Source: Ruegeria atlantica
GTDB taxonomy: Bacteria; Pseudomonadota; Alphaproteobacteria; Rhodobacterales; Rhodobacteraceae
Direction of reading: 5' to 3'
Length of the DNA stretch: 64,000 nt
Assembly (NCBI GenBank): GCA_013032095.1
Contig: WQBJ01000002.1
Location: forward strand, 193,501-257,500
This document shows positions 34,134 through 42,489 of the stretch, in pieces. Position 1 is the stretch's first letter; each line of letters opens with the position of its first letter. Made by a program: the position numbers and the translations under genes. Under the pieces are notes generated by a model, which saw only the letters and a list, made by a program, of their open reading frames with translations, was not told the DNA's origin and ran no database searches.

Positions 34134-34360
34134 TCGATCAACGGACGCGTAACTGAGGCAAAGTACGCTGCCTAAACGAGGCCACCTGCCAATCTATCGC
34201 CTCTCAATACCTCGGTCTTTGCTGTCGTTATGGTTGAACGGGCCGAAAATCGCCCTTTATCACAATGATGTCGGCAACCCTTTCGCGCCCGAACGGTCTT
34301 GGATAAGACAGATCAACACCGTCAGAACCCCGCCTGCGTTGAACAACTGGGAGCGCATTC

Positions 34361-34792
34361 ATGAAGTTTTACCGTACGGTTCTCGCCGCTATCGTCTGTG
34401 CGCTGCCAATCGCGGCTCAGGCTCAATCCGAAAGCGACGCCACACCCGGTTTGATGGTCGAATTGAATGCCGTCCAGGACGTCGAAGGTGCCTGCCGGTT
34501 GACCTTTCTGGTTGAGAACGAAACCGAGACGTCAATTGATGCAGCCAGCTATCAAGTGGTAATTTTCGATGCCGCAGGCGTTTTTGAGCGCCTCACCCTT
34601 TTCGGTTTTCGCGAATTGCCCGCTGGTCGCCCGCGTGTGCGTCAATTCGATGTTCGAAACATCACTTGTGAAAACTTGGGGCGCGTTCTTATCAATGGTG
34701 TAAGCAGTTGTGTTGTCGGTGGGTCCGAAAGCAATATATGCGATCAGACACCGACCCTGCGCAGCCGAACAGAAGTGGAGCTTTTGGGATGA
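34361..34792 (+). CDS. exported protein at the head of the ExbB/ExbD/TonB operon
   Basis: 143 residues with a signal peptide (MKFYRTVLAAIVCALPIAAQAQ). GGGAG stands seven bases upstream of the start. The mature part is strand-rich and carries four cysteines (at EGACRL, NITCEN, VSSCVV and SNICDQ) that could form two disulfides in the periplasm. I do not recognise a named family. Its stop overlaps the exbB-like start by 4 bases, so it is translationally coupled to the energy-transducing genes and may be part of that complex. Confidence 0.85.
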   Translation: MKFYRTVLAAIVCALPIAAQAQSESDATPGLMVELNAVQDVEGACRLTFLVENETETSIDAASYQVVIFDAAGVFERLTLFGFRELPAGRPRVRQFDVRNITCENLGRVLINGVSSCVVGGSESNICDQTPTLRSRTEVELLG

Positions 34793-35454
34793 GTTTTCTG
34801 GACGCCCTCCGTGAAATCCTGGCCCTTGGCGGGCCGGTTGTGGCCATCCTGATCGCCATGTCCGTGGTGACGCTGGCGGTGACGCTGTACAAGCTCTGGC
34901 AGTTTACGGCGTCGGGTGTTGGGCGGCACCGGGTGCTGTCGCAGGCGTTGGAGGCTTGGGACGCCGGTGACAAGCAAGCGGCCCGTGCGCGGCTGGCGAA
35001 AAGCCACAGCTATCTCGCACCGCTGGTGGGTGTGGCAATGGACGCGCCGGATGCGCCCGGCTTGGATCAACGATTGGACGCCGAAGCCGGGTTGGCACTG
35101 GCCGGGCTCGAACGTGGATTCCGCCTGTTGGATACTGTGGCGCAGTTGGCACCTTTGCTGGGTCTGTTCGGCACGGTTTTGGGCATGATCGAAGCGTTCC
35201 GCAGCTTGCAGTCCGCCGGGTCTTCGGTTGATCCGTCTCTGCTAGCCGGTGGTATCTGGGTGGCGCTGGTGACGACGGCGGTGGGGCTGGCTGTGGCGAT
35301 GCCGACCTCGATGGTGCTGTCGTGGTTCGAAAGCCGCACAGCGCGCGAACGGGTGTTCGCTGACAAGGCGCTGCGCACGGTTCTGGTGCCGGGGCAGGCC
35401 ATCCCGCTTGCTGAGGACGCGCAAGGCATGGCGGTCGCGCCCGGACATGCGTAA
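34789..35454 (+). CDS. exbB: MotA/TolQ/ExbB proton-channel family protein
   Basis: 221 residues from the ATG at 34789. Three membrane helices are expected: near 12-33 (VVAILIAMSVVTLAVTLYKL), near 115-140 and near 150-175 (GIWVALVTTAVGLAVAMP). LAPLLGLFGTVLGMIEAF is the family signature. It forms the proton channel with ExbD. It overlaps the exported protein gene by 4 bases and the first exbD by 8. Confidence 0.92.
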   Translation: MSFLDALREILALGGPVVAILIAMSVVTLAVTLYKLWQFTASGVGRHRVLSQALEAWDAGDKQAARARLAKSHSYLAPLVGVAMDAPDAPGLDQRLDAEAGLALAGLERGFRLLDTVAQLAPLLGLFGTVLGMIEAFRSLQSAGSSVDPSLLAGGIWVALVTTAVGLAVAMPTSMVLSWFESRTARERVFADKALRTVLVPGQAIPLAEDAQGMAVAPGHA

Positions 35455-35812
35455 CGTCGCACCTTTTGTCAGACGGCCAATGGCGATGACACCGCTCATC
35501 GACGTGATTTTTCTGCTGTTGCTGTTCTTCATGCTGACCTCGACCTTCTCGAAATACGCTGAGATCGAGCTGAGCAACGCCACGGCCGGCGGGGCGCCCT
35601 CGGACGCGCCCCAGGATCGCGCCTTTATCCAGTTGGGGGCCGAGCGGGTGGTCCTGAACGGCGCACCGATCACGCTGGAGGAACTGACGGAACAGGTCAC
35701 GACCGGGCAGGTGCTGATCAGCCTTGATCCCGATACGACGGCGCAGCGTCTGGTGGACCTGCTAGTGCTGCTGCGCGGTCGCGAGGGCCTCAGCGTTCTG
35801 GTGCTGGAATGA
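35447..35812 (+). CDS. exbD: ExbD/TolR-family protein (first copy)
   Basis: 121 residues from the ATG at 35447, inside the end of exbB. A single N-terminal membrane helix contains the essential Asp in MTPLIDVIFLLLLFFML; the rest is a periplasmic domain. Together with ExbB it harvests proton motive force. The next gene is a second, diverged ExbD overlapping by 4 bases. Confidence 0.92.
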   Translation: MRNVAPFVRRPMAMTPLIDVIFLLLLFFMLTSTFSKYAEIELSNATAGGAPSDAPQDRAFIQLGAERVVLNGAPITLEELTEQVTTGQVLISLDPDTTAQRLVDLLVLLRGREGLSVLVLE

Positions 35813-36186
35813 TCCGTGTTAACCGCCCCCGCCGCAAACGAGATTCGACCATTGCGCTGATCAATGTCGTTTTCTTGATGCTGATCTTCTTTTTGATCGC
35901 AGGTACGGTGGCGACGCCGTTGGACCCTGATCTGAATCTGGTCGACACATCCGAGCTGGACGGGCGCGAGCCGCCCGACGCGTTGGTCTTGCATCAGGAC
36001 GGAACACTCAGCTTTCGCGGTGCGCCGATAAACGCCGAAACCTACATGGCAGGTCGTGACCCCGGGCCGGTGCGGATCGTGCCGGACCGTGAAGCATCGG
36101 GTGCGCGGCTGATCGAGGTGACCGGCCAGTTGCGCCGTCTGGGTGCGCAATCGGTATTTGTCGTGACCGAGAAGGCGCTGGAATGA
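35809..36186 (+). CDS. ExbD/TolR-family protein (second, diverged copy)
   Basis: 125 residues. The helix reads IALINVVFLMLIFFLIAGT, so the position of the essential membrane Asp of ExbD is taken by Asn (ALINVVF against PLIDVIF in the first copy). This may leave it structural, without proton carriage. The periplasmic part keeps the ExbD outline. It overlaps both neighbours by 4 bases. Confidence 0.85.
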   Translation: MIRVNRPRRKRDSTIALINVVFLMLIFFLIAGTVATPLDPDLNLVDTSELDGREPPDALVLHQDGTLSFRGAPINAETYMAGRDPGPVRIVPDREASGARLIEVTGQLRRLGAQSVFVVTEKALE

Positions 36187-37343
36187 TCCGTGGCTCGGTT
36201 GTCATAGCGGTTCTGGCAGCGCTGCTGTCGCTGCTGTTGCACTTGATGGGGTTAAGCCTGACCGCGCCGCGATTGGCGGAACAGCCCAGTCAGACCGGTT
36301 CATCAGATGCGGTCGAGCTGAGCAACAGTTTTGAAGATCTGGTCGAAGCTGTTGCCGAACCGGTCGAACCCGAGCCTGAGGCGGCTCCAGAGCCTCCGGT
36401 CGAGGAACCGCCGGAGCCCGCGCCTGAACCGGCTGAGCTTCCGACCAGCGAGGTACATGTGGCCTCAGACGATCCCAAGCAAACTTTCGCCCCCGATACA
36501 GGTAAGTCCGAGGTCTTGCAGCCGGTTGCGCCCGAACCCGTTGAAACCGAAGCGCCAAATACCGAAGACACAACCGATGGCGAGGCAAATGCCAGCGACG
36601 ATGTGGACGAGACCCCACCCACAGAAACGGCTGAGGTTGTTGAGGCGCCCGAGGGCAACCCCGAAGCGCCAGAACCGGCTGATGAAACCCCGGCGGCACC
36701 CGAACCCACTGAAAACGAGGAGATTGCCGCGCTGTCCGAACAGTCCGAAGATCCCGTGCCATCGGTAGCTCCGGTTGTCCCATCCGAAAGTGACGTGGTT
36801 GAGGCTGACATCCCCACCGCCGAGGAAGAACCGTTGCCTGAAACCGAAAACAATAATGAAGGAACGGAATTGGCTGTGACCTCTTCGATCCGACCGAAAT
36901 TGCCGGACCGGAATCCACAGGCAGAACCACAGGGCACGTTGAACGGTGCGCGGGATTTCAGTGCTTTGCAGTTTCCAACCCGCGAGGTCGAGTCGCCCTT
37001 GACCACGTATAGACGCAGGGGCGTAGATGTTTTTACCTCGGGCGACAGTGGAGCGCGTTCGGGCGGTAGGAACCCCGGAAACTCGGACCGCACTAACTAT
37101 GCCGGGCGTGTTCTGATCCACCTGAACCGCTCACCTATCGTCTACACCGCAGCGCGGGGTTTCGCGAGAGTGTTCTTTGTGATCAACCCGGACGGAACTT
37201 TGGCTTATGTCGAAGTCGTGGATACCAACGGCTCGCCAGATCTTGAACGGGCAGCCAAGGCGCAGGTTGAAGCGGCCTCTCCCTTCCCAAAGCCACCTGG
37301 CGGGACCAGCCGGTCGCTGTCTTTTGTGTATTCCAGTAAATGA
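36183..37343 (+). CDS. TonB-like protein with long Glu/Pro-rich linker
   Basis: 386 residues. A membrane anchor (VVIAVLAALLSLLLHLMGL) is followed by about 200 residues dominated by Glu, Pro, Ala and Thr, the spacer that crosses the periplasm. The C-terminal domain (about 305-386) contains FFVINPDGTLAYVEVVDTNG and ends SRSLSFVYSSK, a TonB-type fold. It is the last gene of the five-gene unit. No outer-membrane receptor gene is adjacent, so the transported substrate is unknown. Confidence 0.87.
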   Translation: MIRGSVVIAVLAALLSLLLHLMGLSLTAPRLAEQPSQTGSSDAVELSNSFEDLVEAVAEPVEPEPEAAPEPPVEEPPEPAPEPAELPTSEVHVASDDPKQTFAPDTGKSEVLQPVAPEPVETEAPNTEDTTDGEANASDDVDETPPTETAEVVEAPEGNPEAPEPADETPAAPEPTENEEIAALSEQSEDPVPSVAPVVPSESDVVEADIPTAEEEPLPETENNNEGTELAVTSSIRPKLPDRNPQAEPQGTLNGARDFSALQFPTREVESPLTTYRRRGVDVFTSGDSGARSGGRNPGNSDRTNYAGRVLIHLNRSPIVYTAARGFARVFFVINPDGTLAYVEVVDTNGSPDLERAAKAQVEAASPFPKPPGGTSRSLSFVYSSK

Positions 37344-37372
37344 GCGGTCTAGGGCGTCCAGGGGTGATGACC

Positions 37373-37915
37373 TTATTCCTTTTCAAAGAACAGAATAACT
37401 TCGCCCAGTCGCGCACCATAACGCGAGACATAGGCGCGGTTCAGCAGGCGGTCATCGCTCAGCAACCACATCCAGTCGTCGAAATTTACCCGCATTGTGC
37501 CATCTTTTACCGGCAGGTCGATCTTGTATTTCCAGTTGAACGTATCGCCGCGCTCAACCCCGCTGGCAGTGCCCAACACACCCGGCGCGGTGCCGGTCCA
37601 GGTATCCTCGCCGGTCTTGGTCAGGGTCCATATGCGCTGTTCTGTGGCGCCGTCATCATAGACGAAATCCTCGACCAAAGTCAGGGTTGTGCCGTCCCAC
37701 GTGCCCTCGATTTCGACGGTAAACCGGCGGGGTATATTCCCCAACACGTCTTGAAACTGACCGTAGGCAACCGTTTTGCCCTCAAAGAATTCCTCAAGGT
37801 TCAATTTTCGGTCAGACAGGAAACTCTTGGGGACACGCGGTTTGGCCGAACAGGCCGCCAGTGCCGCCAGTCCCGCAACGGCAAGCGCCAAGATTAGAAA
37901 TCGACGGGCGATCAT
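37373..37915 (-). CDS. DUF3833-family lipoprotein
   Basis: 180 residues with a lipoprotein signal (LALAVAGLAALAAC, lipobox cysteine at residue 22). The body has strand-rich repeats such as TVEIEGTWDGTTLTLVEDFVYDDG typical of DUF3833. The function is unknown. It is the last gene of the unit headed by the FAD oxidoreductase and overlaps the upstream DUF3833 gene by 4 bases. It is convergent with the TonB-like gene. The neighbouring paralogue suggests a duplication. Confidence 0.88.
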   Translation of the reverse strand: MIARRFLILALAVAGLAALAACSAKPRVPKSFLSDRKLNLEEFFEGKTVAYGQFQDVLGNIPRRFTVEIEGTWDGTTLTLVEDFVYDDGATEQRIWTLTKTGEDTWTGTAPGVLGTASGVERGDTFNWKYKIDLPVKDGTMRVNFDDWMWLLSDDRLLNRAYVSRYGARLGEVILFFEKE

Positions 37916-38529
37916 TGCAGAGTCCTCGTCTCTGCCGTGGCGTCATAACCGTTGGAGCTGCTGACATGCGCGGTTTTAGTGTCCGGTGCCGGGCGCATAG
38001 TCGCAACCAGTTCGGCGACCTTTATGCCAAACTTGCGCATTTCGGATCGGTTCATGATCACGCCGTTTTCGGTCAGGTACATCCAGTCAGTGACGTCCAA
38101 TGTGTGCCCGCCCGCGTCTTCGGGCAGGATGATGCGGTAAGACAGCTTGACGGTCGAGCCTGAGATGGTGCCTTTGCCTTCACCGACAATATCATCCGCC
38201 GTAGCGGTAAATGTGTTGCCAGTGCCCAGCGTCAGATACCATTTGCGAGTCATCTTCTTGCCGTTGGAATAGGTGAAGTGCTCGGCCAGCGTGCCGGTAT
38301 TGCCGTCCCATTCGCCAACCATGCGGGCGACGAAGCTGTTCGACATCTTGCCATTGGGTCCATAGATCAGCCCTTCGGACAGGATCTCTCCATTTAGCGC
38401 TTCTTTCATTTTAAATTCCGGTCCGGTGCCTGTGTAGTCCGACGGCGACTGCGACCGAAAGCTCAGGAAACGGTTTTTTGCGACGAACAGAGCCAGGATG
38501 GCGAGGAGCAAAACGACGAGCGTTTTCAT
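37912..38529 (-). CDS. DUF3833-family membrane-anchored protein
   Basis: 205 residues from the ATG at 38529; the frame stays open upstream only as an antisense-like shadow within the MFS gene. An N-terminal hydrophobic segment (TLVVLLLAILALFVA) acts as anchor or uncleaved signal. The domain repeats the pattern of the next gene (MVGEWDGNTGTLAEHFTYSNG, then DWMYLTENGVIMNRSEMRKFG). The function is unknown. It overlaps its neighbours by 4 bases on each side. Confidence 0.87.
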   Translation of the reverse strand: MKTLVVLLLAILALFVAKNRFLSFRSQSPSDYTGTGPEFKMKEALNGEILSEGLIYGPNGKMSNSFVARMVGEWDGNTGTLAEHFTYSNGKKMTRKWYLTLGTGNTFTATADDIVGEGKGTISGSTVKLSYRIILPEDAGGHTLDVTDWMYLTENGVIMNRSEMRKFGIKVAELVATMRPAPDTKTAHVSSSNGYDATAETRTLQ

Positions 38530-39749
38530 TTGGCTGTGACCTCCGTAGGCAGCGTCAGGACCAGCCCGAACGCGCCGAGTTTCAGGATGCAGGGCAGCAC
38601 GGCATAGGCGAGGGTGAGCGTCCTCAACGCTTCCGTTGAATTGGCTTGCCCGGGAGTGAAACCGCTGCGTTCCAGCAGCGGCAAGGTGAAAAAGGCAGCA
38701 AGGGCGAGGCCCAGCTTGCCTGCAAATGACCAGATACCGAATGCAGCCGAGGCGTTCAGCCCGGCGCGTGTCAGCACGACCGAGAACATGGCCGGCAGCA
38801 CCACCATATCCGCCCCCAGCGCCGCGCCGGAGGCCAGACAGATCAAGGCAAACCCGGTGAGATTTCCGGCCGACAGCATGGCGGCACCGATGAAACTCGC
38901 GATGGACAGTGGCATGGCGATCATCAGGGTCTGTTTTGGGCCAATTCTGTTGCTGAGCTTGGCCCAAAGCGGCACCGTAACGCCGGCGCTGAGAAAGAAC
39001 AGGATCAGCAGCGGTCCGGCTTTTCCGGTCAGTTGCAGTCGATCTTCGACGAAGAAGAGAAACAGGGTCGAGGTGATCGCCACAGGCAAGCTGTTGACGA
39101 GCGCCAGTAGCAGCAGACGCAGCGCTCCAGCCTGACCGAGTCCGGCAAACGAGAGACCTTCACCGGTGATCGGCGTGCGCCGCCACATTGGTAAGGTCAG
39201 AGTCAAGGTCAGGATGGCGAGCAGTCCCAGAAACAGACCGAACGCCGGATAGCCCTGCGCGCTTGCCCCGAAGGCCACGAACAGGGCCGGAGCGCTGGCG
39301 GCGAGGATCACGCCGGTCAGTTGCCCCCCTTCGCGCCATGCGGCCAATGTCATCAGTTCCTTTGCGTCCGGGCGTTTCGCCAGCGTTGCGCTGCGGCCAT
39401 AGAGCAAGATAGTCCCAAGGCTATAAGCCGAGAACAGAAGCACCAAAACAGACACTAAAACGCAGATACCGGCGCCTTCGGGCAGGCCAAACAGTAGTGG
39501 AAACCCTATCGCCAAACCAATCGCAGCCGTTGAGGCGAATAGCAGTTGCGCGTGCGGCCATCGGTCGATCGCCCAGCCGATCAGCGGATCCTGCACCAGA
39601 TCAACCAGCCGGATTACCAGCAAGACAGTACCGATCACCCCCAACCCGATGCCCAGATTAACCGCCGCAAATCGCGGGAGGTGGATGTACAGAGGAATAC
39701 CCGCTGCTGCCAACATCAGGGCATAAAGGCTGACCCGAGGATACAGCAT
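38526..39749 (-). CDS. MFS transporter, GPH-type cation symporter family
   Basis: 407 residues with about twelve membrane helices. The segment VDLVQDPLIGWAIDRWP matches the loop motif after helix 2 of glycoside-pentoside-hexuronide-like (MFS_2) transporters. Clusters of this type also encode lipid-modifying enzymes, so the substrate may be a lipid or isoprenoid and not a sugar; this is inference. The ATG at 39749 overlaps the preceding stop; a GTG one codon earlier is possible. Confidence 0.88.
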   Translation of the reverse strand: MLYPRVSLYALMLAAAGIPLYIHLPRFAAVNLGIGLGVIGTVLLVIRLVDLVQDPLIGWAIDRWPHAQLLFASTAAIGLAIGFPLLFGLPEGAGICVLVSVLVLLFSAYSLGTILLYGRSATLAKRPDAKELMTLAAWREGGQLTGVILAASAPALFVAFGASAQGYPAFGLFLGLLAILTLTLTLPMWRRTPITGEGLSFAGLGQAGALRLLLLALVNSLPVAITSTLFLFFVEDRLQLTGKAGPLLILFFLSAGVTVPLWAKLSNRIGPKQTLMIAMPLSIASFIGAAMLSAGNLTGFALICLASGAALGADMVVLPAMFSVVLTRAGLNASAAFGIWSFAGKLGLALAAFFTLPLLERSGFTPGQANSTEALRTLTLAYAVLPCILKLGAFGLVLTLPTEVTAK

Positions 39750-40294
39750 CACTGGCCTTTCAGCTGCCGGGTGAAGCTGGCGGATCTGGTATCATTGCCC
39801 AGGAAAATTGACATAAAGGCCCGTTTGGCCCCCGGATATGACAGCGTGCAGGTCTTTTGGCCGTTGCGCCAGAACCCGACCTTGTTTGCACCCTCCGAGA
39901 TCGCAACGTAGTTGTCGCCCTTGCTGACGGCTTTGAAACATTGCTCCAACTGGCTTTGCGTTGGCGCCGGATTTCCTTGGCGGGCCATCTCATCCAACGT
40001 GGATTCGACCAGAGCCTTTTGTTTCAGGTTCTTGCGATAGGTCAGTTGCAGGCCGACATCCTCATTCCAACTGAAGGTGGCGCCTTGCGGCGTGTAAAGC
40101 TTGGCGTCATATACCGGTACGCCCAAAAACCGGAACGTCGCGCTGCCCTTTAGCTGGGCGTCGGTCAGTGCCTGCGTAATAGGCGATGCAGCCAGCCCAG
40201 CCGGGGCCAGTATGATAAAAGAGACCAGAGCCGCACGGCATATGTCATTGATCGGCCTAAGCGGGGATGGCCGGGTCTTTTTCAAGCAAGCCAT
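39749..40294 (-). CDS. chalcone-isomerase-like exported protein
   Basis: 181 residues with an N-terminal hydrophobic signal (AALVSFIILAPAGLAAS). The fold pattern ATFRFLGVPVYDAKLYTPQG, followed by LQLTYRKNLKQKALVESTL, marks the chalcone-isomerase-like family, whose bacterial members are not known to act on flavonoids. The first 38 bases overlap the end of the FAD oxidoreductase gene; a TTG at the fourth codon is an alternative start. It is the second gene of the unit. Confidence 0.82.
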   Translation of the reverse strand: MACLKKTRPSPLRPINDICRAALVSFIILAPAGLAASPITQALTDAQLKGSATFRFLGVPVYDAKLYTPQGATFSWNEDVGLQLTYRKNLKQKALVESTLDEMARQGNPAPTQSQLEQCFKAVSKGDNYVAISEGANKVGFWRNGQKTCTLSYPGAKRAFMSIFLGNDTRSASFTRQLKGQ

Positions 40295-41579
40295 TGTCAG
40301 CTCCGAGTGTATGCGGGGTGCCGTTCAGGCGCTCGACAACATGCATCGCGCTGGCAATCCCGTCTTCGTGAAAGCCATGCCGGTTGTAAGCTCCGGCAAA
40401 CCAGGTTCGGTTCTGTCCCTGCATCTCGCGGATTTGCCCTTGTGCCTTCAGGGCGGCCTTGTCGAACACCGGATGGGCAAATTCGACCTGGTCATAGATT
40501 TTATCCGCGGCAATCTCTGACGACGCGTTCAGCGTCACGAACAGCGGGTCGCTGTCCGGAATGTTCTGTAGCCGGTTCATCCAGTAGGTGACGCCGACGT
40601 TCCCGGCCTGCGAGCGATAGGTCCAACTGGACCAGCAGGCGCGCCGCCGGGGCATCTGACGCGGGTCACAATGCAAGATGGCGGTATTGGGTTGGTAGCG
40701 AATAGACCCTAATGCGGCTTTTTCCGCCTCGGTAGCCGCTTGACCCAGGATGGCAAGGGACTGATCGGAATGAGTGGCAAGAATGATCTCGTCAAAAAGA
40801 TCGGCCTGCCCCTGGCTGTGAACGGTGACGCCGGTTTCATCGCGTTGGATTTGGTCGACGGGCGAGGCCAGACGGATTTCGCTCCCCCGCGCGCGCAGCG
40901 CAGCGTCGATCCGGCGGACATATTCGATACTGCCGCCTTTAACCGTGTACCACTGATGCTGGTTTGCACGTCCGCTGGCCAGCAGTGCGTGGTTGCGGAA
41001 GAACTGTACCAGCGAGCGGGCCGGGAACTGATCCACGAACTCCACCGGAGTGGACCAGATCGCACCGCACATCGGCATCAGATAGTTGTGGCGGAACCAG
41101 TGGCCCAGACGCAGCTGGTCCACCAGCTCTCCGATCGTGGTGTCATCGTCTTGGGCGGCCTCGGGGGCCTCTTTACCGAACCGCAGAATGTCCGCGATCA
41201 TCTTATAATAAGCAGGTCGGGCGAGATTAAGTTTCTGGGCTGTCAGCGTGCGCAAGTTGTTCAGCCCGTATTCGATGCGGCCATTGTCAATGGTGGCGCC
41301 AAAGCTCATCTCGGATTTGATAACTGGCACGTTTAGCTCGTCAAACAGGCGCGTCAAATACGGATAGGTGACGTAGTTGAAGACGATGAACCCGGTGTCC
41401 ACGGGCTGATCCCCGTTCTTTCCAGCCCTCACTGTGCGCGCGTGGCCGCCAAGTCGGGGTTCGGCCTCAAACACGGTCACGTCGTAATTTTCTGATAGAT
41501 AGTAAGCAGCTGACAGACCTGAGATACCTGCACCTACCACTGCGATTTTCTTGCGTACGCCTCGGGTTTCGTCGAACAT
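40257..41579 (-). CDS. FAD/NAD(P)-binding amine-oxidase-like oxidoreductase
   Basis: 440 residues from the ATG at 41579, chosen because AGAGG lies five bases upstream; ATG codons at 41600 and 41639 lack a site. The Rossmann motif KIAVVGAGISGLSAAYYLSE binds FAD, and RLGGHARTV and DTGFIVFNYVTYP follow as in the phytoene-desaturase/amine-oxidase branch. Homologues lie in sigma-E-controlled clusters connected with membrane fatty acid modification in Rhodobacter. It heads the minus-strand unit and has a TGATCC-type promoter 31 bases upstream. Confidence 0.9.
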   Translation of the reverse strand: MFDETRGVRKKIAVVGAGISGLSAAYYLSENYDVTVFEAEPRLGGHARTVRAGKNGDQPVDTGFIVFNYVTYPYLTRLFDELNVPVIKSEMSFGATIDNGRIEYGLNNLRTLTAQKLNLARPAYYKMIADILRFGKEAPEAAQDDDTTIGELVDQLRLGHWFRHNYLMPMCGAIWSTPVEFVDQFPARSLVQFFRNHALLASGRANQHQWYTVKGGSIEYVRRIDAALRARGSEIRLASPVDQIQRDETGVTVHSQGQADLFDEIILATHSDQSLAILGQAATEAEKAALGSIRYQPNTAILHCDPRQMPRRRACWSSWTYRSQAGNVGVTYWMNRLQNIPDSDPLFVTLNASSEIAADKIYDQVEFAHPVFDKAALKAQGQIREMQGQNRTWFAGAYNRHGFHEDGIASAMHVVERLNGTPHTLGADNGLLEKDPAIPA

Positions 41580-41609
41580 GCCATCCTCTTTGTGCGACAT
41601 TTTACAATA

Positions 41610-41638
41610 GGATACGCATGGTATGCGGGGGTGGATCA
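41610..41638 (-). promoter_or_regulatory. ECF (sigma-E type) promoter of the FAD oxidoreductase unit
   Basis: TGATCC (41638-41633) and GTATCC (41615-41610) are separated by 17 bases on the minus strand. TGATCC is the known -35 element of the ChrR-controlled sigma-E of Rhodobacter. The predicted start is about 24 bases upstream of the ATG at 41579. A second promoter of the same architecture faces the other way 50 bases away. Confidence 0.6.
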
Positions 41639-41689
41639 ATCGGATTAGAAGTTTTTCGCAGACGCACTACGTCGTGATGACTGTTGATG

Positions 41690-41718
41690 TGATCCAGCCC
41701 CCTGCACCAGCCGTAGAA
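41690..41718 (+). promoter_or_regulatory. ECF (sigma-E type) promoter of the SDR gene
   Basis: TGATCC (41690-41695) and GTAGAA (41713-41718) are separated by 17 bases, the same layout as the opposite promoter. The predicted start lies about 22 bases before the SDR ATG at 41747. Two such sites in one 170-base region are unlikely to be chance. Confidence 0.6.
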
Positions 41719-41746
41719 CCTGCATCACAACGGAAGTGGCTGGGGC

Positions 41747-42472
41747 ATGAGCAGCTTTAACGGAAAAACCTATTGGATCATCGGCGCCAGCGAAGGTCTG
41801 GGTCGTGCACTGGCCGAGGCGTTGAGCCGTAAGGGCGCGCACCTGATCCTGTCCGCGCGCAATGCCGATCGTCTGGCCGAGGTCTGCGCAGCCCTGCCCA
41901 ATGCACAAGCCGTACCTTGTGATGTGACCGATCTGGACTCGGTGCGTCGTGCTGCGGTTGAGGCCGGAGATGTCGATGGGCTGGTTTACAACGCCGGGGC
42001 TTATGAGCCGATGCGCTCGGGTGATTGGGACACTGAGGCTGTCTTGGCGATGACCGATGTGAATTACACCGGCGCGTTGCGGGTTCTGGGTGAGGCGGTG
42101 CCCGGGTTCGTGCGTGCGAGCCGGGGGGATATCACTTTGATTGGCTCGCTGTCCGGCTATCGCGGTCTGCCGGCTGCGGTGGGCTATGCGGCCAGTAAGG
42201 CGGCGCTGATCTCGCTGGCGGAAACCATGCGGTTCGATCTGAAGGACACCGGGGTGATTGTAAGGATCGTCAATCCGGGTTTCATCAAGACCCGCCTGAC
42301 CGAAAAGAACAGTTTCAAAATGCCGATGTTGATGACGCCCGAGGACGCGGCAGAACGGGTGGTCAAGGCGATGTCACGCCGTCGCTTCCGTACCGATTTC
42401 CCGGCGCCGTTTTCCTGGGTGATCCGGTTACTGGATTACCTTCCGGATTGGGTAGTCTACCGCGGAAAATAG
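41747..42472 (+). CDS. short-chain dehydrogenase/reductase
   Basis: 241 residues. The cofactor motif is unusual, GASEGLGRAL in place of GxxxGxG with Ile, but fits SDRs; YNAGAYE corresponds to NNAG, and the catalytic Ser, Tyr and Lys are in LIGSLSGYRG and GYAASKAAL. It is an NAD(P)-dependent oxidoreductase. It stands divergent from the FAD oxidoreductase unit and shares its promoter type, so both units probably answer to one sigma factor. It is convergent with imuB, 17 bases apart. Confidence 0.92.
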   Translation: MSSFNGKTYWIIGASEGLGRALAEALSRKGAHLILSARNADRLAEVCAALPNAQAVPCDVTDLDSVRRAAVEAGDVDGLVYNAGAYEPMRSGDWDTEAVLAMTDVNYTGALRVLGEAVPGFVRASRGDITLIGSLSGYRGLPAAVGYAASKAALISLAETMRFDLKDTGVIVRIVNPGFIKTRLTEKNSFKMPMLMTPEDAAERVVKAMSRRRFRTDFPAPFSWVIRLLDYLPDWVVYRGK

Positions 42473-42489
42473 ACCCTAATAAAGACATT

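Noticed and set aside
36290..37121. Long minus-strand frames rich in Ser, Gly and Ala opposite the TonB-like gene
   Set aside because: They mirror the Glu/Pro-rich linker of the TonB-like protein in GC-rich DNA, lack ribosome binding sites and have no recognisable domain.
38530..38967. N-terminal extension of the DUF3833 frame into the MFS gene
   Set aside because: The extension is out of frame with the MFS protein and has no family similarity; the ATG at 38529 gives a 4-bp overlap and a normal membrane anchor.
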